Source: Pseudomonadota bacterium | GTDB lineage: Bacteria > Myxococcota_A > Polyangia > Polyangiales > Polyangiaceae | Assembly: GCA_023398955.1 (NCBI GenBank) | Contig: JAEWRL010000242.1 | Coordinates: forward strand, 92,139 to 156,138 | Length of the DNA stretch: 64,000 nucleotides | Direction: 5' to 3' | In this document: positions 9,032 through 16,701 of the stretch, one piece after another | Layout: every line of letters begins with the position of its first letter | Position numbering within the stretch: position 1 is the first letter of the stretch | Translations under genes and position numbers: made by a program | Notes under the pieces: generated by a model | Told to the model about the DNA's origin: nothing | What the model saw: only the letters and a program-made list of their open reading frames with translations | The model's database searches: none

Positions 9032-9221
9032 CTTGTCTCACAATCTACCCGAAACCCACTTCGGGTGCAGTCACTCCGTTCGACAACGCGGCGGCAGGCG
9101 CACCAGACCAGGCACAGTGGAACCCGATCGTGGTGCCGCGTTCATCGTCCACCGCACCGCTCAGTTGCGAACGCCTCCGGTAATTGGCGCCTTTCGAACT
9201 CTCGCGAAACCGACCAGCCAC

Positions 9222-10160
9222 TCAGAACACACCAACCGCGCCCAGTCCGGCACCCTGTGGAAACCGAAGTGGCACGAGCGCAACGTTGGTCAAATCATCT
9301 CGCACCAGCCAATCCTGACGTTGGCTGACTCCCGTGAGGAAGAGACTGGCTCCAAGCATCTGAAAAATGCCTGCTCCCGTAAGCAGAGCGTAGGAGACTA
9401 TTTCGCTCTCGGCCTCATCCACGCAGTCAACGTTGATGTTCTGCGAATCGCAGGGGATCTCGCGCTGGGCAATAGCCACCCAAGGACCAACGAGGGGCGC
9501 GACGAGCCAAGAGGTCCCGTTCTCGAACCCAGCGTTGGAAGCTGCATAGAGCCCTCCCAGGTACGAGCTTCCCCAAAGGATCCCCCCGGCTGCCATCAGC
9601 AGCCCGCCGCCCCGCGTCTCAACGTGGTACCCGCGAGGCACGGGTTGCCCGTCTAGATAGGGTAGCATCGGGGGTCGCCACCCGTAGCCCGCGCCTTGCG
9701 CCGAGTCGAATCGCGGAAGCATGTCTACTGCGCGGTCTCGCCGAGCCTCCGAGCCGAACGGATGGCTGACGCTCGCGGCGCGTCCTTGCGGCCGCGGGGG
9801 CGCGCGACGCGCCGCCGGAGGGCGCTCGGGCTGCTTCCGGTTGGGGGTCGCCGATGATCTGGGCGACTCCTGCCGGAGCGCACGGGGCCGGGCCCGCAGG
9901 TCCGCAGCCGGACGCGGTGGTGGTGAGGGACGCCGCGGCACGGGCGAGGCAGTCGCATCACGGGCTGGCCGTGGTCGAGAGGTGCCGTCGGCTGGCACGG
10001 GGAAGGAGCCGGACGACTGGCCACTGGCTGTGGAGGCTGTCGATGCCGTCACAACGGAGAGTACCAGTGTGAGAACAACAGCACGGGCTCCGCCGTCGCG
10101 GACGCGAGCCGCAACCCGCAGTAGTTTCGCGCTCAAGGGAAATCTACTCGGGGAACCCAT
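9222..10160 (-). CDS. Exported membrane protein with Pro/Arg-rich linker
   Basis: A 312-residue protein of unknown function. The ATG at 10160 follows a GGAGG-containing leader and yields a signal sequence (hydrophobic VVLTLVLSVVTASTASTASG) with a likely Ala-x-Ala-type cleavage. Residues ~50-150 are a disordered, strongly basic Pro/Arg/Ala region. The C-terminal part has two to three hydrophobic stretches (GGGLLMAAGGILWGSSYLGG, WLVAPLVGPWVAIA, ALLTGAGIFQMLGASLFLTG), giving a small membrane domain with a Cys-containing loop (PCDSQNINVDC). This layout occurs repeatedly in myxobacterial hypothetical membrane proteins. Confidence 0.7.
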   Translation of the reverse strand: MGSPSRFPLSAKLLRVAARVRDGGARAVVLTLVLSVVTASTASTASGQSSGSFPVPADGTSRPRPARDATASPVPRRPSPPPRPAADLRARPRALRQESPRSSATPNRKQPERPPAARRAPPRPQGRAASVSHPFGSEARRDRAVDMLPRFDSAQGAGYGWRPPMLPYLDGQPVPRGYHVETRGGGLLMAAGGILWGSSYLGGLYAASNAGFENGTSWLVAPLVGPWVAIAQREIPCDSQNINVDCVDEAESEIVSYALLTGAGIFQMLGASLFLTGVSQRQDWLVRDDLTNVALVPLRFPQGAGLGAVGVF

Positions 10161-10212
10161 CTCGCCTCCGCTACCTCCAGCATGCACTGTGTACTGAACG
10201 GGGTGTGCCGAA

Positions 10213-10250
10213 AAGCAAGAAACCGCTCACCGGGGCAGTGGATCTTGCTT
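10213..10250 (-). terminator. Hairpin with T-run downstream of the four-helix-bundle pseudogene
   Basis: A perfect 8-bp inverted repeat (AAGCAAGA / TCTTGCTT) with a 22-nt loop. Read on the minus strand the right arm runs directly into TTTT, as in a rho-independent terminator. It would end transcripts from the decayed four-helix-bundle gene. The loop is long, so it is only a candidate. Confidence 0.4.
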
Positions 10251-10279
10251 AGTACAGCTCCCCAAAAGTTCATACCCAG

Positions 10280-10771
10280 TCAGGTCGAGCCCGAGCCCGG
10301 ATCCTTGGGGGGACCATGGCGGTCAGCATGGCGACCGTGCGCAGGAGCAGCGTGAAACCCCGGGACAGAAGCTCCAAATCCGCGTGGTGATTGGACCTGC
10401 TTCGAGGATCGCCGCATATTGCGGGGGCCGAGCGGCGTGCCATTCGATAGAAACCGCGCCTTGTCTCCCGGGGAGATTTGACCAGCGCCTTCGGCGATGT
10501 TCAATGCGATCGACGTCGCAGCTCGGCGTAGTTGGTCGACGAGATAGGCTCGACCCTTCGGCAGCGCCCGGGAGACGCGCTGGCGTGGACTGTATCGGTA
10601 GTAGTTGGTCGACGAGATAGGCTCGACCCTTCGGCAGGCTGGTGGCGATTTCGTCGGCGACGACCAGGAACTCGATAGCGCGCGATACACATCCAGGCGC
10701 TTTGCGAGCTTTCCAGCGATCGCCAGTCGAAGTTGGGCGCAGTCAGGCGTCGGCGCTGAAGGATGGTTCAT
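10280..10771 (-). pseudogene. Decayed four-helix-bundle protein gene (23S rRNA intervening-sequence protein family)
   Basis: Pieces of the four-helix-bundle (S23/IVP) family are recognisable but lie in different frames. Reading the minus strand from 10771: KLAKRLDVYRA; then, after an apparent 1-base loss, AIEFLVVADEIATSLPKGR and AYLVDQL in another frame; then, after a 73-bp shift caused by a duplicated block, PKGRAYLVDQLRRAATSIAL and NIAEGAGQISPGDKARF; then, after an extra T, FYRMARRSA and a last RTVAMLTAMV. At least three frame breaks mean no functional protein. The best single open frame covers only part of the family. The duplicated block is a 37-bp direct repeat. Such genes are common as scattered copies in myxobacteria. 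Confidence 0.8.
10528..10637 (-). repeat. 37-bp perfect direct repeat inside the four-helix-bundle pseudogene
   Basis: The same 37 bp occur at 10528-10564 and 10601-10637, separated by 36 bp. Each copy encodes the family core LPKGRAYLVDQL. The offset of 73 bp is not a multiple of three, so the duplication breaks the frame. It could be slippage or recombination between two paralogues at the conserved core. Confidence 0.9.
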
Positions 10772-10871
10772 CCGCGAGCAGTGCACCGACGTCAAGTCCA
10801 ACCAATCGGGCTCGGCATTGAAGACACTCCCCAGGCCGGTCCGAGGTATGCGCGCGAGCAGCGGCGCCAAT

Positions 10872-11888
10872 CTAGAGACCGAACCACGGACCTGGATCGA
10901 CGAGTTCGCCGTTCTTCCGCACCTCGAAGTAGAGCGTGCCGGTGCCTGCAGAACCCTCGAGAGTACCCAGGCGGGTCCCGATTGCTACTTCGTCGCCGAG
11001 AGAAACCGCGATCAACCCAAGGTTGGCCGACACCGTGAAGTACCCGCCCCCGTGATCAATGATCACGGTCTTGCGATAGTCGCCGTAGCGTTCGGCAAAG
11101 GCGACTCGCCCCGAGTGGATGGCCCGCACTGCCGAGCCCGCCGCCGCACGTACTTCGAGCCCAACTCCGCCCGCTCCGGTGCGGAGTACTCGCGTTATCT
11201 CGGCACGGCCTGGCACGGGAAACGGCAGTCTTCCCTTGCTCGCTGCGAATCCTCCTGACACCTCCACGTCATCGTCGGGGCCGATGCCTGCGCTGTACAC
11301 AGCCGTGTGTGCGGGTTCGTCGCTCCCGATGAAGGCCCTCTGAAAGGCGAGGGCGCGATCTTGAGCGGCAAGCGCTGAAGCTCTTACGTCCTCTAGAGTA
11401 CGGCGCTGTGCTTCCAGGGGCAGCCTTCGCGTCCTCACGGCCTCCAACCGCTTCACGAGTTCCAGGCGCCGAGCAGTGAGCCGATGCTCCAATTCCACGT
11501 CACGAGTGAGGGCGCGCCGCACGCGTTCGAGCTTGGCCGCATGCCGTGTCAGCTCGCTCATTCCGCCCCCTAAAGGCAAGAGGCCCGCTCGAGCCAAGCG
11601 CGCGTACTGCCTGCCCGTGAGCAGTCGGCGCTGCCGCAATGCTTGGACCTGATCGGCCGCTTCGCGCTGCGCGCGCTCCAGGCGCCGCTCATCCGTCTCC
11701 AGCTTCGTCAACGCCCGCTGGACTTCGGCGAACGTGGACGGCCACGGCTCCGGTGAGGGGGAAGAGCTATCTTGGTTGCCGCTGGCCCGAGCGCTCGCTG
11801 CAGGGATAGTGCCACCGGCAGTACCGCGCCCGGTGAGCAAGGCCGCGAGAAGCCCGACGATGATTCCGCTGCGGAGCACCTTCCCCAT
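10872..11888 (-). CDS. EnvC-like murein hydrolase activator (degenerate LytM/M23)
   Basis: A 338-residue exported protein. It has an N-terminal signal or anchor (GIIVGLLAALLTGRGTAGG), a long charged coiled coil (about 55-185: LERAQREAADQVQALRQRRL and similar), and a C-terminal LytM domain ending LYFEVRKNGELVDPGPWFGL. The domain keeps the M23 fold signature but lacks all zinc ligands: the HxGxD site reads GVGLEV, the YTLYAHL His is FTVSANL, and the HxH site is LYFEV. That is the pattern of EnvC, which activates amidases instead of cutting peptidoglycan itself. It directly follows ftsX (the ftsX stop abuts its ATG), so FtsEX probably controls it. Confidence 0.85.
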   Translation of the reverse strand: MGKVLRSGIIVGLLAALLTGRGTAGGTIPAASARASGNQDSSSPSPEPWPSTFAEVQRALTKLETDERRLERAQREAADQVQALRQRRLLTGRQYARLARAGLLPLGGGMSELTRHAAKLERVRRALTRDVELEHRLTARRLELVKRLEAVRTRRLPLEAQRRTLEDVRASALAAQDRALAFQRAFIGSDEPAHTAVYSAGIGPDDDVEVSGGFAASKGRLPFPVPGRAEITRVLRTGAGGVGLEVRAAAGSAVRAIHSGRVAFAERYGDYRKTVIIDHGGGYFTVSANLGLIAVSLGDEVAIGTRLGTLEGSAGTGTLYFEVRKNGELVDPGPWFGL

Positions 11889-12761
11889 TCAAATCGCCAA
11901 GAGCTTGCGGAGACTCACGAGGGCCGACAGGGCCCCCAGCACGCCACCGGAGAGGACCACCCCCAGCGCTGTGCCAGCGGGTAAGAAACGCGGCGTCAGG
12001 CCGAGCAGCGTCCCAAGCTCCGCGTCGAAATGGCTCTTCACCAACAGGAACAGACTGCCCACGATGAAGAGAGCCAGCAGCGCACCGAGAGCCCCCTGCG
12101 CCGCACCCTCCAGCACGAAGGGTTTTCTCACGTATCCGTCCGTCGCGCCAATGAGCTTGAGGATCTCGACTTCCCTGCGACGCCGCTGTAGGGCCATCCG
12201 TATCGTCGAGGAGACGACGCTGGCGACCGCGGTGAAAACCACGAGGCACAGCAACGCGGCCGCGGTGAAGCCGCCAGCGAGCAGCCTCCCCAGTCGCTGA
12301 CTCCACTCGCCGTAGGTCTCGACAGCCTCCACTTCGGGCAGAGACTCGAGCTGAGTCGCCATGCTCGCCGCACGCTCCGTGCTCGCTCCCTGGACGAGGT
12401 CCACCTCGATGGACGCGGGAAAGGCCTCATCAGGAAGCTTCTGCAGTACCGGATCGGCGCTGGCGCTCATGAGCTCGTCGCGAGCGCTCTCAGTTGAAAC
12501 GAACCGAACGCTCCGGACGCCTCCGGTCTTGCGTAGCGCCTGCTCAATTTCCGCTACCTTCTCCCGAGCCGTGTTGGGGGCGAGATAGACGGACAGGCGC
12601 CCCAGTCCCTCCCAGCGCTGGCGCAGGTCTTGGACATTGACGACAACGAGGGTCGTAGCCGCGAGGCAGACGAACGCGACAGCGACCGAGAAGACACTCA
12701 GCACGTACAGCTGCCAATCGTTGCGACATCCTCGCCATGCCCGTTGAACCGCTGTCATCAT
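11889..12761 (-). CDS. ftsX: Cell division ABC transporter permease FtsX
   Basis: A 290-residue permease of the FtsX family: a short cytoplasmic start, a first membrane helix (YVLSVFSVAVAFVCLAATTL), a periplasmic loop (about 45-165, LRQRWEGLGRLSVYLAPNTA then VRSVRFVSTESARDEL), and three more helices near 170-285. FtsX relays FtsE ATP hydrolysis across the membrane to a periplasmic murein hydrolase regulator. Here that partner is encoded immediately downstream. The start lies 6 bases after the ftsE stop; a second ATG one codon later is equally possible. Confidence 0.92.
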   Translation of the reverse strand: MMTAVQRAWRGCRNDWQLYVLSVFSVAVAFVCLAATTLVVVNVQDLRQRWEGLGRLSVYLAPNTAREKVAEIEQALRKTGGVRSVRFVSTESARDELMSASADPVLQKLPDEAFPASIEVDLVQGASTERAASMATQLESLPEVEAVETYGEWSQRLGRLLAGGFTAAALLCLVVFTAVASVVSSTIRMALQRRRREVEILKLIGATDGYVRKPFVLEGAAQGALGALLALFIVGSLFLLVKSHFDAELGTLLGLTPRFLPAGTALGVVLSGGVLGALSALVSLRKLLAI

Positions 12762-12767
12762 ACCCCC

Positions 12768-13577
12768 TTAGGCAACTGTGCGCAGCGATCCAGCCTGATC
12801 GAGACCGCCGGCAACGTCCATGGCGCGCCCTTCGTCGAGCACGATGACGCGCCGCGGACGCACATCCAACAAGCTGCGATCGTGCGTCGCAAACAGCACC
12901 GTTACGCCGGTTTCATGGATGTCCTCGAAGAGCCCCAAGACATCCACGGCGAGCTGAGGGTCGAGGTTTCCTGTCGGCTCATCGGCGAGCACCAGGGCGG
13001 GCTCACCGACAATGGCGCGCGCGATGGAAATCCGCTGTTGTTCCCCTCCAGAGAGGTTATCGGCGGTCTCGTCGCCTCGACCGGCCAGCCCTACCCGCTC
13101 CAGGACCTCACCCACTCGACTTCGAATCATGCCGGAGGGCAGCCCTAGGACCTCGAGCGGCATCGCGACGTTCTCCGCCACCGACCAGTTCGGCACCAGC
13201 TTGAAGTCCTGAAAGACCACGCCTATGTTGCGCCGCAAGAACGGAATTGAGCGGTCTCGCAGCTTCCCTATCTCGCGTCCGAGAAAGAGGATCCGGCCAG
13301 CATCAGCTCTTTCGGCTGCGTAAAGGAGGCGGAGTAGGGTACTCTTACCCGCCCCCGAGGGACCGGTGATGAACACGAACTCCCCTCGCTCGATCTGCAG
13401 GTTGAACCCACGTAACACCGGGGCTCCCGGCCGGTACGCTTTGTGGATGTCCTCGCAAACGATGATCGGGCGGTGCGCGGCCAGTGGGTCGAACCGGCTC
13501 CCGGCACGAAGAGCGGGCCGGAAGGTGCGACTCTGGGCACCACTTTGCATAGGACTGGGCGTACCAGCTCGCGGCAT
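12768..13577 (-). CDS. ftsE: Cell division ATP-binding protein FtsE
   Basis: An ABC ATPase with Walker A GPSGAGKST, Q-loop FQDFK, signature LSGGEQQR, Walker B ALVLADEPTGNLDP and switch His in FATHD. This matches FtsE, the partner of FtsX at the division septum. The ABC fold begins at about residue 38 (IIVCEDIHKAY), so the first ~37 residues are an extension or the true start is internal; ATGs at 13577 and 13550 are both weakly supported. It is the first gene of a ftsE-ftsX-envC-like operon and diverges from the formyltransferase gene over a gap of 21 bases. Confidence 0.93.
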   Translation of the reverse strand: MPRAGTPSPMQSGAQSRTFRPALRAGSRFDPLAAHRPIIVCEDIHKAYRPGAPVLRGFNLQIERGEFVFITGPSGAGKSTLLRLLYAAERADAGRILFLGREIGKLRDRSIPFLRRNIGVVFQDFKLVPNWSVAENVAMPLEVLGLPSGMIRSRVGEVLERVGLAGRGDETADNLSGGEQQRISIARAIVGEPALVLADEPTGNLDPQLAVDVLGLFEDIHETGVTVLFATHDRSLLDVRPRRVIVLDEGRAMDVAGGLDQAGSLRTVA

Positions 13578-13598
13578 GGGCGATCAACTTTTCGGCGG

Positions 13599-14534
13599 AT
13601 GAGCGCCTCCCTCACCATCGCGTACTTCGGCCTCCCCCTCGGCGCCCTCTGCCTGCACCAGGATGGTCACTGCCTCGCGTTCACCGTTCTGTCACCGGTG
13701 GACGCCGTGGGGCGCCGGCGATTACGGCGTCAGGTGTGTTGCCCGCAGCTCGACGCACTCGAGATGGATCGCGCCGAACTAGAAGCCAGGGTGGATGTCA
13801 TGTGGCGGAGTCGACCCGTCGATCTGCTGGTCAGCTGGTTCTGGACGAGGCGTCTTCCCGCTGGCTGGATCGAACAGCCACGGTTTGGCGCCATCGGTTG
13901 CCATCCGTCACTGCTGCCGCGGCATCGGGGCCCCGACCCCTACTTCTGGACCATCGACAGCGGGGATGCACTAGCCGGTGTCAGCGTCCATCGCCTGGAG
14001 ACTAGCTACGATACTGGCAGAGTTCTGGCTCAACGCGCGATCTCGGTAGGGAACCGGGACGCTTGGCAGCTAGCTCGAGCTCTCGATCGTCCGGGCCTTG
14101 CTCTGCTCCGCTGCGTCCTCGTGGATTTCTCGAGCGGAACGATGCCAGCGGGGGCTGTCCAGGATTCCAGCCGGGCAACTTGGGCGCCAACACCAAGCGG
14201 AGACCTCCTCAGGGTCAATTTCTGCTGGCCAACGGAGCGCGTGCTCCGCCGCATGCGAGCCCTGGCTCCGCTACCGGGCGTTGCCCTCGAGGTGGAAGGG
14301 CTGCCGTTTCGTGTCGCCGCCGCGACGCGGGGGCAGCATGTTGACCCGCTGGTGGCCGGGGAGGCATTCATTGGAAGCGAGATCTCCATCCAGACTGCCG
14401 ATGGAGCCGTGAAGATCGAGCGCGCATGGATTTCTGACGGGGATCAGGACACCCTTGTTTCGGGCAGCGAGCTCGCCGCGCTCGTCTCGGCGCAAAGTCG
14501 GATGATAAGCTGCCCACGGTCTGGAGATGGATGA
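13599..14534 (+). CDS. Formyltransferase family protein (Fmt-like)
   Basis: A 311-residue enzyme with the formyltransferase catalytic segment IGCHPSLLPRHRGPDPYFW (His and the SLLPRxRG loop), followed by GVSVHRLETSYDTGRVLAQ, the usual place of the catalytic Asp. Length and a C-terminal domain fit methionyl-tRNA formyltransferase. However, the N-terminus (IAYFGLPLGALCLHQDGH) lacks the usual GTPxFA motif, and the asparagine before the catalytic His is a Cys. It may use 10-formyltetrahydrofolate on another amine, so no gene symbol is given. The ATG at 13599 follows the divergent ftsE closely. Its stop overlaps the PilZ gene start (ATGA). Confidence 0.75.
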   Translation: MSASLTIAYFGLPLGALCLHQDGHCLAFTVLSPVDAVGRRRLRRQVCCPQLDALEMDRAELEARVDVMWRSRPVDLLVSWFWTRRLPAGWIEQPRFGAIGCHPSLLPRHRGPDPYFWTIDSGDALAGVSVHRLETSYDTGRVLAQRAISVGNRDAWQLARALDRPGLALLRCVLVDFSSGTMPAGAVQDSSRATWAPTPSGDLLRVNFCWPTERVLRRMRALAPLPGVALEVEGLPFRVAAATRGQHVDPLVAGEAFIGSEISIQTADGAVKIERAWISDGDQDTLVSGSELAALVSAQSRMISCPRSGDG

Positions 14535-15487
14535 TGCGGGAAGTGGTGAAGTCGGCCCGTACGGCAAGAGAGAGTCTAACCACCGCTCTGGAGGCATTGC
14601 AAAGCGAGCACGTGCCAGAAGCGCTCGGGACGGCAACCGAGCCTGTCGCGCGCGCCATGAGTGCGCTTCATGAGATAGAGATGAGCGGGGGAGCGCAGGG
14701 CGGAACTGCAGGCCCGATGGCACTCGATGCGCTCCGACGCGCCCTCCAGTTGCTTCAGGTGGATGCGGACATGCGGACAGCCGCAGGCCCGGTCATCGCG
14801 GTCGTTGCAGGGTGTCTCGGTGCCGTTCATGAGCTGAATCGTAAGATTCAGGGGAGTCGGAGCCTGGCCCCTCCGGCCTCCGCTGCCGGAGCGAAACAGT
14901 CGAGCCCGTCGCCAGCGCTTCCAGCAAGCATCACTCGAGACATGGCACCCGTCGCCGCGGAGCCAGGTCGCCACACGCCGTATGGTGCCAAGCACGACCG
15001 ATCGACAGCGAGCAAGGCCGGGATGGCCCATAGTGGGCAGCCCGCGGCGACAACACTCCCGACGCGGCCCTCGCCCGCGCGACCAGCATCGCGAGGGGCG
15101 GAACGGCATCATCACGAGGAGAATCGAGGTGGGGCGACCGGGCCCGCGCCGCGCCTCCGACGTATCGAGGCCGAGCTCGGAGCTCAGAGTTCGAGCAACT
15201 TCTACAAGGGACTGCTCGGCGACGATGTCGTGGAATCCGGAGGGGTATTCGTGGCCACCTACCAGCCGCCGCAGCTCGGCGAGGAGGTAATCTTGCACGT
15301 GTCCCTGCCGGGTGGTTATGAATTCGAGGCAACGGCCCTCATTGCCTGGACACGCACGGCCGGCGACGCTAGCTCCTACGCCCCACCTGGATTCGGTGCT
15401 CGATTCAAACAGATCGCTCCGGAAGGAAGGCACCTGGTCCAGAGGTATGTCCGCAATCGCGAGCCGCTATTTCATGATGACGTGTGA
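14531..15487 (+). CDS. PilZ domain protein with helical N-terminus
   Basis: A 318-residue protein. Residues 1-110 are helical (ARESLTTALEALQSEHVPEA, ALDALRRALQLLQ). A disordered Ala/Pro/Ser region follows to about 205. The C-terminal ~100 residues form a PilZ-like barrel: RRIEAELGAQSSSNFYKGLL, GGVFVATYQPPQLGEEVIL, FEATALIAWTR, PPGFGARFKQIAPEG. The N-terminal RxxxR part of the c-di-GMP site is not obvious (only RLRRIEAE), whereas the second part reads ESGGVFV instead of D/NxSxxG, so c-di-GMP binding is doubtful. It is translationally coupled to the formyltransferase gene. Confidence 0.8.
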   Translation: MMREVVKSARTARESLTTALEALQSEHVPEALGTATEPVARAMSALHEIEMSGGAQGGTAGPMALDALRRALQLLQVDADMRTAAGPVIAVVAGCLGAVHELNRKIQGSRSLAPPASAAGAKQSSPSPALPASITRDMAPVAAEPGRHTPYGAKHDRSTASKAGMAHSGQPAATTLPTRPSPARPASRGAERHHHEENRGGATGPAPRLRRIEAELGAQSSSNFYKGLLGDDVVESGGVFVATYQPPQLGEEVILHVSLPGGYEFEATALIAWTRTAGDASSYAPPGFGARFKQIAPEGRHLVQRYVRNREPLFHDDV

Positions 15488-15526
15488 AGCAGGACCATCT
15501 CGCCCCCTCGACGCATGGAGGCTTCG

Positions 15527-16006
15527 GTGAGATCTCCGTTGTGGTCGCTTGCCGTCGTGGCGTGCACAGCACTTTCAGTAGCGTGCCTCGGGCCTGCGTC
15601 TCCGAGCGGCAAAGTCGCCGATGCAGCGCGCGAACTCAACCTGGCAGCCCGCTTCGGCCGCATGGATGTCGCCGTGGCGCTCACGGCCCCCGCGGCGCGG
15701 CAAGCCTTCCTTGAGCGACGTAGCCTGTGGGGCGCCATGATCAGAGTCGTCGACCTCGATATGGTTGGCCTTGAAATGAGCACCACGAGCGAGGCTACCG
15801 TACTCCTCGACTACTCCTGGACGCGCAACGATCGGGGTGTGCTGAACCGGACACGCATCGAACAACGCTGGCGCGAGAATGGGGGCACGTGGCAGCTTGT
15901 CCGAGAACGGCGGCTCAACGGAGACTTCGGGCTGTTTGGCGAGGGCGCCGAAGAAAAGCGCCCGCCCCATGAGGACGTGCACTTCCCCACCAGGGTCATT
16001 CGCTGA
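15527..16006 (+). CDS. Small lipoprotein
   Basis: A 159-residue putative lipoprotein. The GTG at 15527 is preceded by a perfect GGAGG five bases away, better than the ATG at 15515. The product starts VRSPLWSLAVVACTALSVAC, with the lipidated Cys at residue 20. The mature part begins with a helix (AARELNLAARFGRMDVAVAL), followed by strands (VVDLDMVGLEMSTTSEATVL, QRWRENGGTWQLVRERRL) in the cystatin/NTF2-like style. Function unknown. It follows the PilZ gene by 39 bases on the same strand. Confidence 0.72.
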   Translation: MRSPLWSLAVVACTALSVACLGPASPSGKVADAARELNLAARFGRMDVAVALTAPAARQAFLERRSLWGAMIRVVDLDMVGLEMSTTSEATVLLDYSWTRNDRGVLNRTRIEQRWRENGGTWQLVRERRLNGDFGLFGEGAEEKRPPHEDVHFPTRVIR

Positions 16007-16107
16007 GGATCCGAGATCGGCGGGCCGCGGCTACCGGGACGGGTGGACGCGGTCCAGAAACGGGTGGGGACGAGCGCGACTACTTCAGAGCGGCTCGGTT
16101 CCGCTCA

Positions 16108-16215
16108 TCACGAAGCGCCGCTGGTTGCCTTCTGGCGCTGCTCCCGCTGCTTCTTTTTGGCTTGCGCCTTGCGCTGCCGCATCTTCTTCGAGCTCCTGCT
16201 GTCGAATTTGCCCAT
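16108..16215 (-). CDS. 35-residue highly basic microprotein
   Basis: A short frame easily missed by gene finders. It starts MGKFDSRSSKKMRQRKAQ, continues with a Lys/Gln/Arg block (AKKKQREQRQKATSGAS) and stops at TGA. A GAGG ribosome binding site lies 5 bases before the ATG. Almost half of the residues are Lys, Arg or Gln, so it should bind nucleic acid, possibly the ribosome. I recall similar MGKxDSRSSxKMRxxKAQ small proteins in myxobacterial genomes, but this needs a search to confirm. It lies between a lipoprotein gene and another small gene on its own strand. Confidence 0.7.
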   Translation of the reverse strand: MGKFDSRSSKKMRQRKAQAKKKQREQRQKATSGAS

Positions 16216-16315
16216 GCCGTCCTCACGATCTCAGTCGTTCAAAAAGGGTAGTCCGCCCGCAACCACTTCCGGGCACGGCCCCCAATAGTCTGACGCCAAC
16301 AAAAATGCCAGCTAC

Positions 16316-16567
16316 TCAGCCACTCGAGGCGTCCTCGAGTGTCCGTTCACGATCCCGGACTTCCAGGCGGTAGCGACTATTCACGGTTTCCACATAGAAA
16401 ACGTCGCGGGACGCCAGCCGCAGGACCCGCTTCACTGGGGTAGTGACGTACTCGTGCATCCCGTCGGAAAACTCGATCACAATGACGGACCCCTTCCGTG
16501 GCGCCCTCACTAGACGCCCGGTCACTGCTCGGGAACCACGGCCAAGTTTGCGAAGCCGGACCTGCAC
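16316..16567 (-). CDS. Small basic conserved hypothetical protein
   Basis: An 83-residue cytoplasmic protein rich in Arg. The pattern GRGSRAVTGRLVRAPRKGSV, VIEFSDGMHEYVTTPVKRVL and ETVNSRYRLEVRDRE suggests a small all-beta domain (SH3/Tudor-like barrel) that could bind RNA or protein. No known family is recognised. It lies upstream of the basic microprotein gene on the same strand with a 100-base gap, so they may be co-transcribed. Confidence 0.65.
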   Translation of the reverse strand: MQVRLRKLGRGSRAVTGRLVRAPRKGSVIVIEFSDGMHEYVTTPVKRVLRLASRDVFYVETVNSRYRLEVRDRERTLEDASSG

Positions 16568-16701
16568 CGCCCTATCCTAGCAAGTCATAGCCAATGGTCC
16601 AAGCTGGCCCGCAGACCTGGACCGGTTTCTCGTGCTGGAGCCGAGCCGGCCATGGCGGGACCGACAGCGCCTTCGCGTCAATCTGGCGAGATCGCTAACG
16701 A

